Shown here in pieces: positions 18,205-27,388 of a stretch of 35,093 nt of DNA; the stretch's first letter is position 1, and each line of letters starts with the position of its first letter. The notes beneath the pieces were generated by a model. It did not search any database and was not told the origin of the DNA. It worked only from the letters and a program-made list of their open reading frames with translations. Both the position numbers and the translations under genes were made by a program. Source of the DNA: Acidobacteriota bacterium (GTDB taxonomy: Bacteria; Acidobacteriota; Vicinamibacteria; Vicinamibacterales; UBA2999); assembly GCA_003222635.1 (NCBI GenBank), contig QHWQ01000318.1, positions 1 to 35,093 of the forward strand, given 5' to 3'.

Positions 18205-19994
18205 CTCGCGGAGCCCTGCTGCTTCTGATGTCTGCGGCCATGGTCGGCGCACGGGAAACTCCGGAGGTGACCTTCACGCGCGACGTGGCGCCGTTGATGT
18301 ACGAAACGTGCGCGACGTGTCATCGCGAGGGTGGTCCGGCACCCTTCAGCCTCATCACATACGATCAGGTACGACGCCGCGCCACGCAGATCGCTCAGGT
18401 AACCCGAAGTGGGTTCATGCCGCCATGGAAGGCTGAACCGGAGTCGGGCGACTTCGTTGGCCAGCGCCGTCTGAGCCCGGGCGAGATTCAACTTATTCAG
18501 CGGTGGGTCGAGGCCGGAACGCCGGAAGGCAATCCGCGCGATCTGCCGCGCCGGCCCACGTGGCCGGATGGATGGCTGCTCGGCACGCCCGATCTCATCG
18601 TGACGCTCGAGGCCCCGTATGGCCTGTCCGCGACGGGGACCGACGTCTTTCGCATCTTCGCCATCCCGTTGCCGGTCGCGGCGACGCGCTTCGTGCGAGG
18701 GATCGAGTTTCACCCGGGCAACGCGCGCGTCGTCCATCACGCCAATATCCGTGTCGATCCAACGCCGGCCTCGCGGCAGCTCGATGCTGCGGATCCCTCG
18801 CCCGGGTACGACGGGCTGATGCCGCGCTCGGCGGCATATCCCGAAGGGCACTTTCTCGGCTGGACGCCAGGGCAGGTGGCGCCGCTCGTCCCATCCGACC
18901 TCGCCTGGCGGCTCGAGCCAGGCAGCGATCTCGTCGTGCAGCTGCACATGCAGCCGAGCGGCGCGGTTGAGGAGGTGAAACCCTCGATCGGCCTGTTCTT
19001 TGGCCACGACCCGCCCCGGCACACGCCGACGATTCTACGTCTCGGATCGCAGAGCATCGACATCCCGCCCGGCGAGCAGCGGTACGTGATCACGGATGCC
19101 TACACGCTGCCGGTCGACGTCGACGTGCTCGCCGTTCAGCCGCACGCCCACTACCGCGCGCGGGAGATCAAGGGCATCGCGACGCTGCCGGACGGCTCGA
19201 CCCGCTGGATGATGCACATCACGGACTGGGACTTCCGCTGGCAGCACGTGTACCGCGAGGTTGCGCCGATCGCGCTGCCGAGGGGCACGGTGCTCTCCAT
19301 GGAATACACGTTCGACAACTCCGCGGAGAACGTCCGCAATCCGCAGCTCCCGCCCGTGCGCGTCTCGTGGGGCCAGCGAACGCAGGACGAGATGGGCGAT
19401 CTGTGGTTCCAGCTCCTGGCGCGCAGCGATCGTGATCGCGCGACGCTCGCGCGCGACGTGAATCGGAAGATGACGGCCGAGGATGTCAACGGCTACGAAA
19501 CGATGCTGCGCGTGTCGCCCGACGATACCGAGCTCCATGACGATGTCGCGCTGCTGTATCTGGGGTTGGGCCGGCCGGCGGACGCAGTGCGCCACTTCGC
19601 CGCGTCGGCGGCGATCCAGCCGCAATCGGCGGCGGCACAGTACAACCTCGGCACGGCGCTCGCGGCGGCGTCGCGGCTGGACGAGGCGGCCGTGGCGTTA
19701 CGACGGGCACTCACGATCAATCCTGGCTCCGCCGCAACGTATGCGAATCTCGGTGCCGTCGTCCTCCAGCAAGGGCGCGTGGCCGACGCGGTGAAGTACC
19801 TCGAAGAAGCAATCCGGCTCGATCCCGGAAATCTCCAGGGACTCAACACGCTCTCGTCGGCGTACGCGGCGTCAGGTCGGTTCGATCGCGCGGTGGAGAT
19901 GGCCGATGCCGCGCTCCGCCTCGTCACACCAGGCCCGCTGGCCGACGAGATACGTAACCGGAGGGACGCGTACCGCGGCAATCTGAAACGTTGA
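18201..19994 (+). CDS. Cytochrome c / PHM-like copper-binding domain / TPR fusion protein
   Basis: The protein is 597 residues with signal peptide MTRGALLLLMSAAMVGA. An N-terminal cytochrome c-like domain contains CATCHR (C37, C40, H41) and MPPWKAEP. The central ~290 residues hold a set that matches the copper ligands of peptidylglycine alpha-hydroxylating monooxygenase (PHM): HH (179-180), H249 in QLHMQ, HAH (315-317) and M398 in DEMGDLW, with spacings close to PHM's. The C-terminal third (~440-597) is TPR (YNLGTALAAASRLDEAAVAL and following repeats). Homologues are often labelled ascorbate-dependent monooxygenase. It is expected to act in the periplasm as a heme- and copper-dependent oxidation, with unknown substrate. 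The start is set by ATGA overlap with the redoxin gene. Confidence 0.85.
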   Translation: MTRGALLLLMSAAMVGARETPEVTFTRDVAPLMYETCATCHREGGPAPFSLITYDQVRRRATQIAQVTRSGFMPPWKAEPESGDFVGQRRLSPGEIQLIQRWVEAGTPEGNPRDLPRRPTWPDGWLLGTPDLIVTLEAPYGLSATGTDVFRIFAIPLPVAATRFVRGIEFHPGNARVVHHANIRVDPTPASRQLDAADPSPGYDGLMPRSAAYPEGHFLGWTPGQVAPLVPSDLAWRLEPGSDLVVQLHMQPSGAVEEVKPSIGLFFGHDPPRHTPTILRLGSQSIDIPPGEQRYVITDAYTLPVDVDVLAVQPHAHYRAREIKGIATLPDGSTRWMMHITDWDFRWQHVYREVAPIALPRGTVLSMEYTFDNSAENVRNPQLPPVRVSWGQRTQDEMGDLWFQLLARSDRDRATLARDVNRKMTAEDVNGYETMLRVSPDDTELHDDVALLYLGLGRPADAVRHFAASAAIQPQSAAAQYNLGTALAAASRLDEAAVALRRALTINPGSAATYANLGAVVLQQGRVADAVKYLEEAIRLDPGNLQGLNTLSSAYAASGRFDRAVEMADAALRLVTPGPLADEIRNRRDAYRGNLKR

Positions 19995-20012
19995 CCGTAA
20001 GGAGGTAAGGGC

Positions 20013-23000
20013 ATGACGAGTAGAGGAATCGCAGCGGCGATCTGCGTCGTACTCGGTATCTCGATGCTGCCCGCGGCAGCGCGCGCGCAAAGCACCATCG
20101 CCGGCGTCGTCAAGGACACGTCCGGCGCCGTCCTGCCGGGTGTGACCGTGGAGGCGTCGAGCGACGTCCTCATCGAAAGAACGCGAGCGGTCATCACCGA
20201 CGCCGCGGGCCAATACAAGATCGTGGACCTGCGTCCCGGCGTCTACGTCGTCACCTTCACGCTCACCGGCTTCCAAACGTTCAGGCGGGACGGACTCGAG
20301 CTGCCCTCGAGCTTCACCGCGACCGTCAACGCCGACCTCAGGCTTGGCGGGCTGGAGGAGACCCTGACCGTGACGGGCGAGTCGCCCATCGTGGACGTCC
20401 AGAGTACGGTCCACACGCAGGTGCTCAGCCGCGACCTGCTCGACGCGGTTCCGAGCGGGCGGACCATCCAGGGCCTCGGTCAGCTCGTGGTCGGCATCAA
20501 TTTGAACGTCCCTGACGTCGGCGGCTCGAGGGCCATGCAGCAGACCTACATGTCGACACATGGGATGGAGGCGTCGAACAACACGGTCCTGGTGGACGGG
20601 ATGATGGTGAACGGCCTTCAGACCGACGGGCAAGTGCAAAGCTACTTCAACGACGCGATGAACCAGGAAGTCAGCTATCAGACGAGCGGCATAGGTGCCG
20701 ACACATCGGCGGGCGGCGTGCGCCTGAACATGATCCCGAAAGAGGGCGGCAACAGATTCAGCGGCTCGTTCTTCTCGTCGTGGCGTGACGGCCGATGGCA
20801 GTCCGACAATTTCACGCAGGACCTGAAGAACCGGGGGCTCGGCAACCCAAGCGCCATCGACCGGATTTACGATTTCAACGTGTCGCAAGGCGGGCCGCTC
20901 CTGCGCGACAAGCTGTGGTTCTTCGTGACGTTGCGCCAGTGGTCGGTGGATGCCCCCATCGCCGGTACCTTCGTGAGCGACGGGACGTCAAACGGTTTTG
21001 CCGCGTGCCTGCGGGCACCCGCCAGCTGCAAGCAGGGGATCGATGACCAGAGAATCAAGAGCGGCCTGGCCCGCGTGACGTGGCAGGTGAGCCCGCGCCA
21101 CAAGTTCGCCGCCTACTGGGACGAGATCGACAAGTTCCGCGGCCACGCGATGACCGCGGGCGACGACTACGACACGGCCTCCGTCGTCTGGAATTCGCCG
21201 GCATACCACACGGCGTCGGCCAAGTGGACGTCCACGATGAGCCCGAAATTGCTCATCGAAGGCGGTTATTCGAACAACACGGAAGACTACACCAACGAGT
21301 ATCAGCCCGGGCTCGCGAAACCACGCGGCAGCGCCGACTGGTACGCCGGCGCATCGCGCCGCGATCTCGATCTGATCTCGACCACGCGCACGCCGTTGAT
21401 TGCCAACGTCAGCACCCAGAGCCCGTTGCGATACAACGTTCAGGCGTCGGCTTCGTATGTGACCGGCTCGCACAACACGAAGGTCGGTGTGCAGCGGACG
21501 TGGGGGCACTTTGGCCACACCAAGGACGTCAACGCCGACCTCGTGCAGCAGTATCGGAGTGCCACCACCGGGATCCCCTTCACCGTGCCCAACTCGGTCC
21601 TGGTCTACAACACTCCGTTCGTGCAGGAGGAGGATCTGAACTACGACCTCGGCGTCTACGGACAGGACCAGTGGACCTTGAAGCGCCTGACGGTCAACGC
21701 CGGCCTGCGGTGGGAGGCCGTCAACGCGGAGGTGCCGGCGCAGACGTCCCCGGCGGGTCGCTTCGTGGACGCCAGGCAGTTTGCTGCCACACCGAACGTG
21801 CCGAACTGGAGAGACCCGGCGCCGCGGTTTGGCGTCGCGTACGATCTGTTCGGGAACGGGAAGACCGCCCTCAAGTTTTCCCTCAACCGATACAACTCAG
21901 CCCGAACGACAGGGGACGCGAACTCAGGAGCCCAACGATACAATCCGATCGCTCAGGCCTCGTTCACGCTGCCCTGGACCGACCTGAATCGCGACGACAT
22001 TGCTCAGGGGGAACGTGGCTGCGTCTATCTCTCCCCGGGGTGCGAGATCAACTTCGCCACCCTGCCGTCGGATTTCGGCCGCCGGGCACTGACAACGTAC
22101 GACCCGAACACTCGGCGCACCTGGAACCTCGAAAGCGGCGTCGAAGTGCAGCACGAGCTGTTGCCGCGGGTCTCGGTGACGGCGTCCTGGTACCGCGGCA
22201 ACTTCCACAACGAGCTCTTGTACGACAACCAGCTCGTCACGCTGGCCGACTGGACGCCGGTGTCGATTTTCAATCCCATCGACGGCAAGCCGATGACGAT
22301 CTACAACCTGAATCCGTCGAAGAACGGGCAGGTGGCGACGCTCGACACCAGCAGCTCGACTCGCAAGCGAACGTACAACAGCTATGGCCTGCAGTTCAGC
22401 GCGCGGCTTCCGTACGGGGCCACGCTCTTTGGCGGCCTGGGATTCGATCGACTGCTTCGGAACACCTGCGATGAACCTGATGATCCGAACCAGCTCCGCT
22501 TCTGCGACGACGCCCACCTTGACGCGCACCTTCCTGCGGGCGAGACGGCGAGAGGGTACAGAATCCCGTACCTGGCCCAGGGCAAGGTGTCAGGTTCCAT
22601 ATCGCTCCCAGCCGGCGTTCAGGTGAGCGGCGCCTTCCAGAGCAACCCGGGTTACCCGAACCGGTCGCTCACGCCCGCTGTCTTCTCGTACCGGGCGGCC
22701 GGCGGCAGCTCCTGGCTGCTGAGCAGAACCACCAGGTATCCAGCCAACTGCCCGGCCCCGTGCCCCGCCGGCGAGCTCGTGTTGCCGACCCTCAACGGCA
22801 CCCCCGACAACGCTGCCAACCTGAGGGTTCAATTGATCCCGTACAGCTCGGAGGGGCAGTTCACGGATCGGATCAATCAGCTCGATTTGCGCGTGACGAA
22901 GTCGGTCGCCATGGGCAGGGTCAGGGTTCTCCCGCAACTCGAGATCTTCAACGTGTTCAACTCCAGCGCGGTGATTCTCCAGCGCTCGACCGACTACTCG

Positions 23001-23093
23001 ATCGCGAGTGCGACCGCGCCAGCGACGTTCAACCAGCCGGCCGGCATTCTCAACGGCCGCATCATCGGCCTGGGCGCGCAGGTGCGTTGGTAA
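20013..23093 (+). CDS. Oar-like TonB-dependent receptor (intact)
   Basis: The protein is 1026 residues with signal peptide MTSRGIAAAICVVLGISMLP-AAARA. A carboxypeptidase-regulatory domain follows (GVVKDTSGAVLPGVTVEASS), then a plug (NNTVLVDGMMVNGLQTDG, GVRLNMIPKEGGNRFSGSFF) and a 22-strand-type barrel ending ...IIGLGAQVRW with an aromatic terminus as needed for outer-membrane insertion. A strong AAGGAGGT Shine-Dalgarno lies 18 bp after the PHM-like gene. Such receptors import substrates using TonB energy; its place between a monooxygenase-like protein and a GT39 protein suggests a shared substrate, not identifiable here. It is the only undamaged receptor of the three in the window and is a useful reference for the lesions in the others. 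Confidence 0.93.
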   Translation: MTSRGIAAAICVVLGISMLPAAARAQSTIAGVVKDTSGAVLPGVTVEASSDVLIERTRAVITDAAGQYKIVDLRPGVYVVTFTLTGFQTFRRDGLELPSSFTATVNADLRLGGLEETLTVTGESPIVDVQSTVHTQVLSRDLLDAVPSGRTIQGLGQLVVGINLNVPDVGGSRAMQQTYMSTHGMEASNNTVLVDGMMVNGLQTDGQVQSYFNDAMNQEVSYQTSGIGADTSAGGVRLNMIPKEGGNRFSGSFFSSWRDGRWQSDNFTQDLKNRGLGNPSAIDRIYDFNVSQGGPLLRDKLWFFVTLRQWSVDAPIAGTFVSDGTSNGFAACLRAPASCKQGIDDQRIKSGLARVTWQVSPRHKFAAYWDEIDKFRGHAMTAGDDYDTASVVWNSPAYHTASAKWTSTMSPKLLIEGGYSNNTEDYTNEYQPGLAKPRGSADWYAGASRRDLDLISTTRTPLIANVSTQSPLRYNVQASASYVTGSHNTKVGVQRTWGHFGHTKDVNADLVQQYRSATTGIPFTVPNSVLVYNTPFVQEEDLNYDLGVYGQDQWTLKRLTVNAGLRWEAVNAEVPAQTSPAGRFVDARQFAATPNVPNWRDPAPRFGVAYDLFGNGKTALKFSLNRYNSARTTGDANSGAQRYNPIAQASFTLPWTDLNRDDIAQGERGCVYLSPGCEINFATLPSDFGRRALTTYDPNTRRTWNLESGVEVQHELLPRVSVTASWYRGNFHNELLYDNQLVTLADWTPVSIFNPIDGKPMTIYNLNPSKNGQVATLDTSSSTRKRTYNSYGLQFSARLPYGATLFGGLGFDRLLRNTCDEPDDPNQLRFCDDAHLDAHLPAGETARGYRIPYLAQGKVSGSISLPAGVQVSGAFQSNPGYPNRSLTPAVFSYRAAGGSSWLLSRTTRYPANCPAPCPAGELVLPTLNGTPDNAANLRVQLIPYSSEGQFTDRINQLDLRVTKSVAMGRVRVLPQLEIFNVFNSSAVILQRSTDYSIASATAPATFNQPAGILNGRIIGLGAQVRW

Positions 23094-25240
23094 GACGCCA
23101 ATCCACCGCTGCCGCTGCGGACTCGCCGTTCGGCTGGTCCGCCGCGGCCGCGATCTTTCTGTTGGCGCTTGCGGTACGGCTGATACATGTGTGGCAGATC
23201 CGCAACGCGCCATTCTTCAGCGTACTCATGGGCGATTCTCGAGCCTACGATGAATGGGCTCAACAGATCGCGCACGGCGACTGGCTCGGTCACGACGTGT
23301 TCTATCAGGCGCCGCTCTACCCGTACTTCCTCGGTACCGTGTACGCGATCGCGGGCCGCGATTTGTTACTCGTTCGGCTCGCGCAGGCAATCGTCGGCTC
23401 GGTCTCCTGCGTGCTGCTCGGCCTGGCCGGCGCGCGTGTGTTCTCACCACGGACCGGTGTGATCGCGGGGCTGGGACTGGCGCTGTACGCACCAGCGATT
23501 TTCTTTGACGCCCTCCTTCAGAAGTCAGTGCTCGACGTCTTCTTTGTCTGCTTGACGCTGTGGGTTCTCAGCGGTCTCACGTCCGAGCCGCGGAAGCGGC
23601 TGTCCTGGCTCTGGCTCGGGATGGCAATCGGCGGTCTGAGTCTCACACGTGAAAACGCCCTCGTCCTTGTCGGGGTCATCCTGGTGTGGGTGCTCGTGCG
23701 CCACCGGGCCGGCGTCAAGCCGGGGCGTGCCGCAACCGCCGGAGTCTTTCTGCTGGGAGTGACGATCGTCCTACTGCCGATGGCGGTGCGGAACAGTGTC
23801 CTGGGCAACGGGCTCTATTTGACGACGTCTCAGTTCGGGCCCAACTTCTACATCGGCAATAACGCGCGAGCCGACGGCACGTACATGTCGCTGCGCTTCG
23901 GGAGAGGATCGCCCGAGTACGAGCGTCAGGACGCGACCGAGCTTGCGGAAGCCGCGATGGGCCGACCTTTGACCCCGGCTGATGTGTCGGCCTATTGGAC
24001 GCGGCAGGCGCTCGCCTTCATTCGGGCGGAGCCTCTCGCGTGGGCGAAGCTTCTGGGCCGGAAGTTCGCGCTCCTGTGGAACCGTAGCGAGATGCTCGAC
24101 ACCGAGAGCCTGCAGAGTCACGCCGAGTGGTCGACGCCAGTGCGGCTCGGAAGCTACGTCGGCCATTTCGGAGTGCTGGTGCCGCTCGCGTTTCTGGGTC
24201 TCGTACTCACCTGGCCATCGCGAGGCAGACTGTGGGTCATCTACGGACTCTTGACGGTGTACGCCGCGAGCGTGGTGATGTTCTACGTCTTCGCACGGTA
24301 CCGTTATCCGCTCGTGCCAATCCTGATGCTCTTTGCTGCCGCCGGTCTGGCCGCCTTGCCACGCCGGCTCCGCACAGACGTGCGCACGACTCGTTGGGTC
24401 GCGCTCGGCGCCGCTCTTCTCACAGTCGCGGCATTCGTCAACCGACCCATGCTCTCCACGGATCTGATGAAGGCGATTACCGAGCACAACCTGGGCGCTG
24501 CGCTGCAGGAGGAAGGCAGACTCGACGAAGCCATCGAGCACTATCGTCGTGCTCTCGCCTTCAACGCCGATTATGCGCCCGCGTACAGCAACATGGGCAC
24601 GGCGCTTCGGGCGAAGGGGCGGTTGCCTGAAGCGATCGCGACCTACCAACAGGCGCTTGCGCTGCGGCCCGACTATCCCGAGGCACACTACAACCTGGCA
24701 AATGCCCTCTTGGACCAGGGCAAGCTGGATGACGCGATCGATCAATTCCGGGGAGCCATGCAGTCGACGCCCGGATCAGTGGACGTGCACAACAACCTCG
24801 GGATCGCATTGGCCTCGAAAGGCCAGCCGGACGAGGCGATCGCTGAGTTTGCTGCGGCCTTGCGGCTCGAACCTGATTCGTCGAAGGCGCATCGGAACCT
24901 GGGCGACGCGCTCGCGTCCCGAGGGAGGCAGGCGGAAGCGATCGAACATTTGCGCCGCGCGGTGCAGCTCGATCCCGGTGACGGCTCGGCCCGCTACGAT
25001 CTGGGCAGCGTGCTGCTGGACGCAGGAATGTTCCGGGACGCGACCGATCAATTGGCCGTGGCGCTCCAGCTCATGCCGGATTCCGCCGAAGCCTACAACA
25101 ACCTGGGAATTGCGCTTGCCTCGCAGGGTGAGCTCGAGAAAGCGATCGATCAATTTCGGCAGGCGCTGAGACTCCAGCCGGGGTTCGTCGACGCGCAGCA
25201 GAACCTCGCGAAACTCCGCGGCCTCACCGCGCAGCACTGA
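23087..25240 (+). CDS. GT39-type membrane glycosyltransferase fused to TPR repeats
   Basis: The protein is about 717 residues. The frame has no ATG or GTG that keeps the first helix, so TTG at 23087, overlapping the receptor stop by 7 bp, is the best start. The N-terminal ~440 residues hold many transmembrane helices. After the first helix there is a large-loop motif MGDSRAYDEWAQQIAHGDW and YQAPLYPYFLG, typical of PMT/ArnT-like GT39 enzymes that use polyprenyl-phosphate sugars. The C-terminal ~250 residues contain about seven TPRs, e.g. YSNMGTALRAKGRLPEAIAT and YNNLGIALASQGELEKAIDQ. GT39-TPR fusions are common in Acidobacteriota. A role in glycosylating exported proteins is inferred. It is the last gene of the redoxin operon, with a terminator 5 bp downstream. 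Confidence 0.87.
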   Translation: MVRRQSTAAAADSPFGWSAAAAIFLLALAVRLIHVWQIRNAPFFSVLMGDSRAYDEWAQQIAHGDWLGHDVFYQAPLYPYFLGTVYAIAGRDLLLVRLAQAIVGSVSCVLLGLAGARVFSPRTGVIAGLGLALYAPAIFFDALLQKSVLDVFFVCLTLWVLSGLTSEPRKRLSWLWLGMAIGGLSLTRENALVLVGVILVWVLVRHRAGVKPGRAATAGVFLLGVTIVLLPMAVRNSVLGNGLYLTTSQFGPNFYIGNNARADGTYMSLRFGRGSPEYERQDATELAEAAMGRPLTPADVSAYWTRQALAFIRAEPLAWAKLLGRKFALLWNRSEMLDTESLQSHAEWSTPVRLGSYVGHFGVLVPLAFLGLVLTWPSRGRLWVIYGLLTVYAASVVMFYVFARYRYPLVPILMLFAAAGLAALPRRLRTDVRTTRWVALGAALLTVAAFVNRPMLSTDLMKAITEHNLGAALQEEGRLDEAIEHYRRALAFNADYAPAYSNMGTALRAKGRLPEAIATYQQALALRPDYPEAHYNLANALLDQGKLDDAIDQFRGAMQSTPGSVDVHNNLGIALASKGQPDEAIAEFAAALRLEPDSSKAHRNLGDALASRGRQAEAIEHLRRAVQLDPGDGSARYDLGSVLLDAGMFRDATDQLAVALQLMPDSAEAYNNLGIALASQGELEKAIDQFRQALRLQPGFVDAQQNLAKLRGLTAQH

Positions 25241-25244
25241 TAAA

Positions 25245-25272
25245 AAGGCCGACCGCACGTGCGGTCGGCCTT
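25245..25272. terminator. Perfect 28-nt palindrome, bidirectional terminator
   Basis: AAGGCCGACCGCAC joins directly to its exact reverse complement. It is preceded by an A-run (a U-run for the minus strand) and sits between the convergent ends of the GT39-TPR gene (25240) and the cytochrome c gene (25296). Confidence 0.8.
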
Positions 25273-25295
25273 CGCGTTCGATGCGGATTCCGATG

Positions 25296-26345
25296 TCAGT
25301 TCGCGCGCGCGGTCTGTTGGACACCAGCGGCCGGCGGGTTCTTCGACGCGATGTAGGCCGTAATGTTCACGAGGTCTTCAGCCGTCATCTTCGCGGCGAT
25401 CGGCTTCATCAGGTCGGACCACAGACCGTGCCGCGCCCCGGTCTGGAAGTCGAATAGCTGACGAGCCATGTAGCTCGGCGAACGACCTGCCAGCGATGGC
25501 ACCGGGCCGAGGCCTTCCAGGTTCGCGCCGTGGCAGAGCGAGCACTGGAGATTTTTGGCGAGCGCCTCACCCTTCTTGACGGCCCCCACCGGCACGTACG
25601 CGATGTAGCCCGCGTGTCCGTCGCGCATCTCGAAACGCTCCTGGCCGTGCTCCGGCACCTCGATGACGCGGTTGCCGATCGGCTCCTTCCCGGCCTGCGC
25701 TCCCTCGAGTTCGAAGTACACGTTGCCGGCGATCTTCGTCTTCGGCACCATGCTGACTTCCTTGACCTTGACCCAGCCCTGCGGGATGGGCAACGCGGCG
25801 AAATATTCAGCGGCGGCTTTGATCTCCTCGGGAGTCGCCTCTCTCGCGAATCCGGCCATGGTGTTGACGTTGGCCTTGCGTGGATCCGAGCTCCTTCGCA
25901 GGCCGTTCTTGAAATCTTCCATCTGCTGAGTGAAGTAGGCAACGGAAAGACCTGCAGGCGCCGCGTTCTCGGGGCGACCGCGACCATTCGGGAGATGGCA
26001 GAAGCCGCACGCGCGCACGGCGGGCATACGGCCCTTGCTGACGATGTCCGGCATCGGGCCGTGATCTTCCGGATGCCAGTCAGGAGCCGTCGGGATGCCG
26101 CGCAGCTGCGTGCGAGTCAGCCCCACGCTGCTGCCTTCGATATGCAGGATCGTACCGTCCTCTGCCGGCGGCTGTGCCGCAGCCGCGCCGGGCTGTGCGG
26201 GCGGGGCCGGAGGCATGACGCCCCACGCCCACTCGGGAAGATTCGGAGGCACCGGTCTGGCCGGCGCAGCGGCCTGCTGCGCGAACGCATAGCCGGCCAG
26301 CGCTACGAAAGAAAATGCGACCAGAGCGAGATGGATTTTTCTCAT
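25296..26345 (-). CDS. Exported diheme cytochrome c
   Basis: The protein is 349 residues from ATG 26345, chosen for its AAGGAG Shine-Dalgarno 5 nt upstream and the signal peptide MRKIHLALVAFSFVALAGYA; a longer frame to 26402 lacks both. A Pro/Ala-rich linker (~24-63) leads to two cytochrome domains with CGFCH (113-117) and CSLCH (268-272). The second is followed by P-S-LAGRSPSYMARQLFDF and AKMTAEDLVNITAYIASKNP, as in cytochrome c4/c553-type carriers; distal Met candidates are present. It acts as a periplasmic electron carrier, partner unknown. It may serve the neighbouring copper/heme protein (inference from proximity only). It is divergent from the DoxX-like gene. Confidence 0.9.
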   Translation of the reverse strand: MRKIHLALVAFSFVALAGYAFAQQAAAPARPVPPNLPEWAWGVMPPAPPAQPGAAAAQPPAEDGTILHIEGSSVGLTRTQLRGIPTAPDWHPEDHGPMPDIVSKGRMPAVRACGFCHLPNGRGRPENAAPAGLSVAYFTQQMEDFKNGLRRSSDPRKANVNTMAGFAREATPEEIKAAAEYFAALPIPQGWVKVKEVSMVPKTKIAGNVYFELEGAQAGKEPIGNRVIEVPEHGQERFEMRDGHAGYIAYVPVGAVKKGEALAKNLQCSLCHGANLEGLGPVPSLAGRSPSYMARQLFDFQTGARHGLWSDLMKPIAAKMTAEDLVNITAYIASKNPPAAGVQQTARAN

Positions 26346-26432
26346 ACGCTCTCCTTCAAGCACCGCGTATCCGTGTCGAAGCGGTCGTACCCTAGCACAC
26401 AAAGACAGAAAACAGCACTCTGAGCGCGAGGC

Positions 26433-26438
26433 TATACT
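26433..26438 (+). promoter_or_regulatory. Putative -10 (TATACT) of the DoxX-like gene
   Basis: TATACT places the transcription start at about 26445, only some 6 nt before the ATG at 26451, where no Shine-Dalgarno is visible. A leaderless or near-leaderless message is predicted. No clear -35. Confidence 0.4.
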
Positions 26439-26450
26439 CCTGATACTCCG

Positions 26451-26843
26451 ATGCTTCGAAACAACCGCGTGCTCTGGACGATCCAGATCCTCCTCGCGGC
26501 TCTATATCTCTTCGCCGGCGGCGTGAAGCTGTTCGGCCCAGCCGAGGCGATGCAGCCACCCGGCGGGCAGCCGCAGCCGCTGCCCATCTGGTTCCTGCGC
26601 ATGGTCGGCGGCTTCGAGATCCTGGGTGCGCTCGGCTTGATTCTGCCAGGCCTCACCGGCATCCGCCGCAATCTCACGCCGATCGCCGCCGCCTGTCTGA
26701 CTATCATCATGATTGGCGCGGTCATTTCGACCGTCGCGACGATGGGCGTCGCACTGACGGTGCTGCCCCTCGTCGCCGGCGCGCTCGACGTCGTGGTGCT
26801 GAACGGGCGGCGTGACTGGCTGTCAGCGCCGGCGCGCTCTTAG
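26451..26843 (+). CDS. DoxX-like four-helix membrane protein
   Basis: The protein is 130 residues with four transmembrane segments: LWTIQILLAALYLFAGGVKL, the conserved WFLRMVGGFEILGALGLILP, IAAACLTIIMIGAVISTVAT and LTVLPLVAGALDVVVLNGR. The order and the G-x-K-L and E-x-L-G-A-x-G-L motifs are those of the DoxX/DoxX-like family. Members are linked to redox or quinone functions, but no reaction is established for most. The start lacks a Shine-Dalgarno and follows a TATACT -10 closely. The next gene downstream is a decayed NmrA-type gene, so the two may once have formed an operon. Confidence 0.88.
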   Translation: MLRNNRVLWTIQILLAALYLFAGGVKLFGPAEAMQPPGGQPQPLPIWFLRMVGGFEILGALGLILPGLTGIRRNLTPIAAACLTIIMIGAVISTVATMGVALTVLPLVAGALDVVVLNGRRDWLSAPARS

Positions 26844-26859
26844 CTATCTTCATCGGAGA

Positions 26860-27200
26860 GTGAGCGTACGACCGCGGATTCTCGTCACAGGTGCAACCGG
26901 CAATATCGGCCGGGAGCTCATCGCGCAGCTGCGAAGCGCATCGTCTTTCTGTCGTCTGCGATTCGAACGAACACCCCTTCTTCCAACAGCCCAATGCGCT
27001 CCGGCACGTGCACGCGGGTCCGTTCGCGCTCAACTGCCGCACCTGGTGGGCGCCGCAGATTCGAAACGGCGACGTCGTGCGCTGGTTTCATGGCGCCGCA
27101 CAGACCGCACCCGTCCATGAGCGCGACATCGCGGCCGTCGCGGCTCGCGCGCTCTGCGACGAAGGGCACGAGGATCGCGACTACCGCCGCTTCAGCGCTC
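26860..27200 (+). pseudogene. Shredded NmrA-type NAD(P)-binding reductase gene
   Basis: From GTG 26860 the first frame reads RILVTGATGNIGRELIAQL, a textbook Rossmann start (TGATGxxG). A second frame at about 26934 gives AKRIVFLSSAIRTNTP, the beta-4 segment. A third frame gives HPFFQQPNALRHVHA joined to GPFALNCRTWWAPQIRNGD and APVHERDIAAVAARAL up to about 27182. These blocks occur in this order in NmrA-like proteins but with long stretches between them that are absent here. The C-terminal third is also missing. At least two frame changes and three deletions are needed, so it cannot make a working enzyme. The rest of 26844-27388 shows nothing else recognisable apart from the hairpin at 27324. 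Confidence 0.82.
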
Positions 27201-27323
27201 CACGAATTGGAAAGGATTTACGCGCCGCGAAGCGATCGCTTGCGGCTCGCAGCCCGCATGTGCGCGTGGTCAGGCAGCGACATGCATGCGCTGGCTGTGA
27301 TCAGATTTTGCTAGTAACATTCG

Positions 27324-27341
27324 CCGCCGCGACTGCGGCGG
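27324..27341 (+). terminator. GC-rich hairpin upstream of the sigma-54-type activator gene
   Basis: CCGCCGC-GACT-GCGGCGG followed by TTT. It could end transcripts coming from the DoxX-like gene and NmrA remnant, 48 bp before the activator's start. Confidence 0.4.
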
Positions 27342-27388
27342 TTTGCCCCTGCCACCGGGAACGCGCTAACACACGCACGGGTGCTGTG

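Noticed and set aside
21080-22474. 464-codon second plus-strand frame within the intact receptor
   Set aside because: It lies wholly inside the TonB-dependent receptor gene and is Arg-rich shadow sequence.
26891-27388. N-terminal extension of the sigma-54-type activator frame
   Set aside because: The bases encode pieces of a decayed NmrA-type gene in three frames; the activator's own homology begins after ATG 27389.
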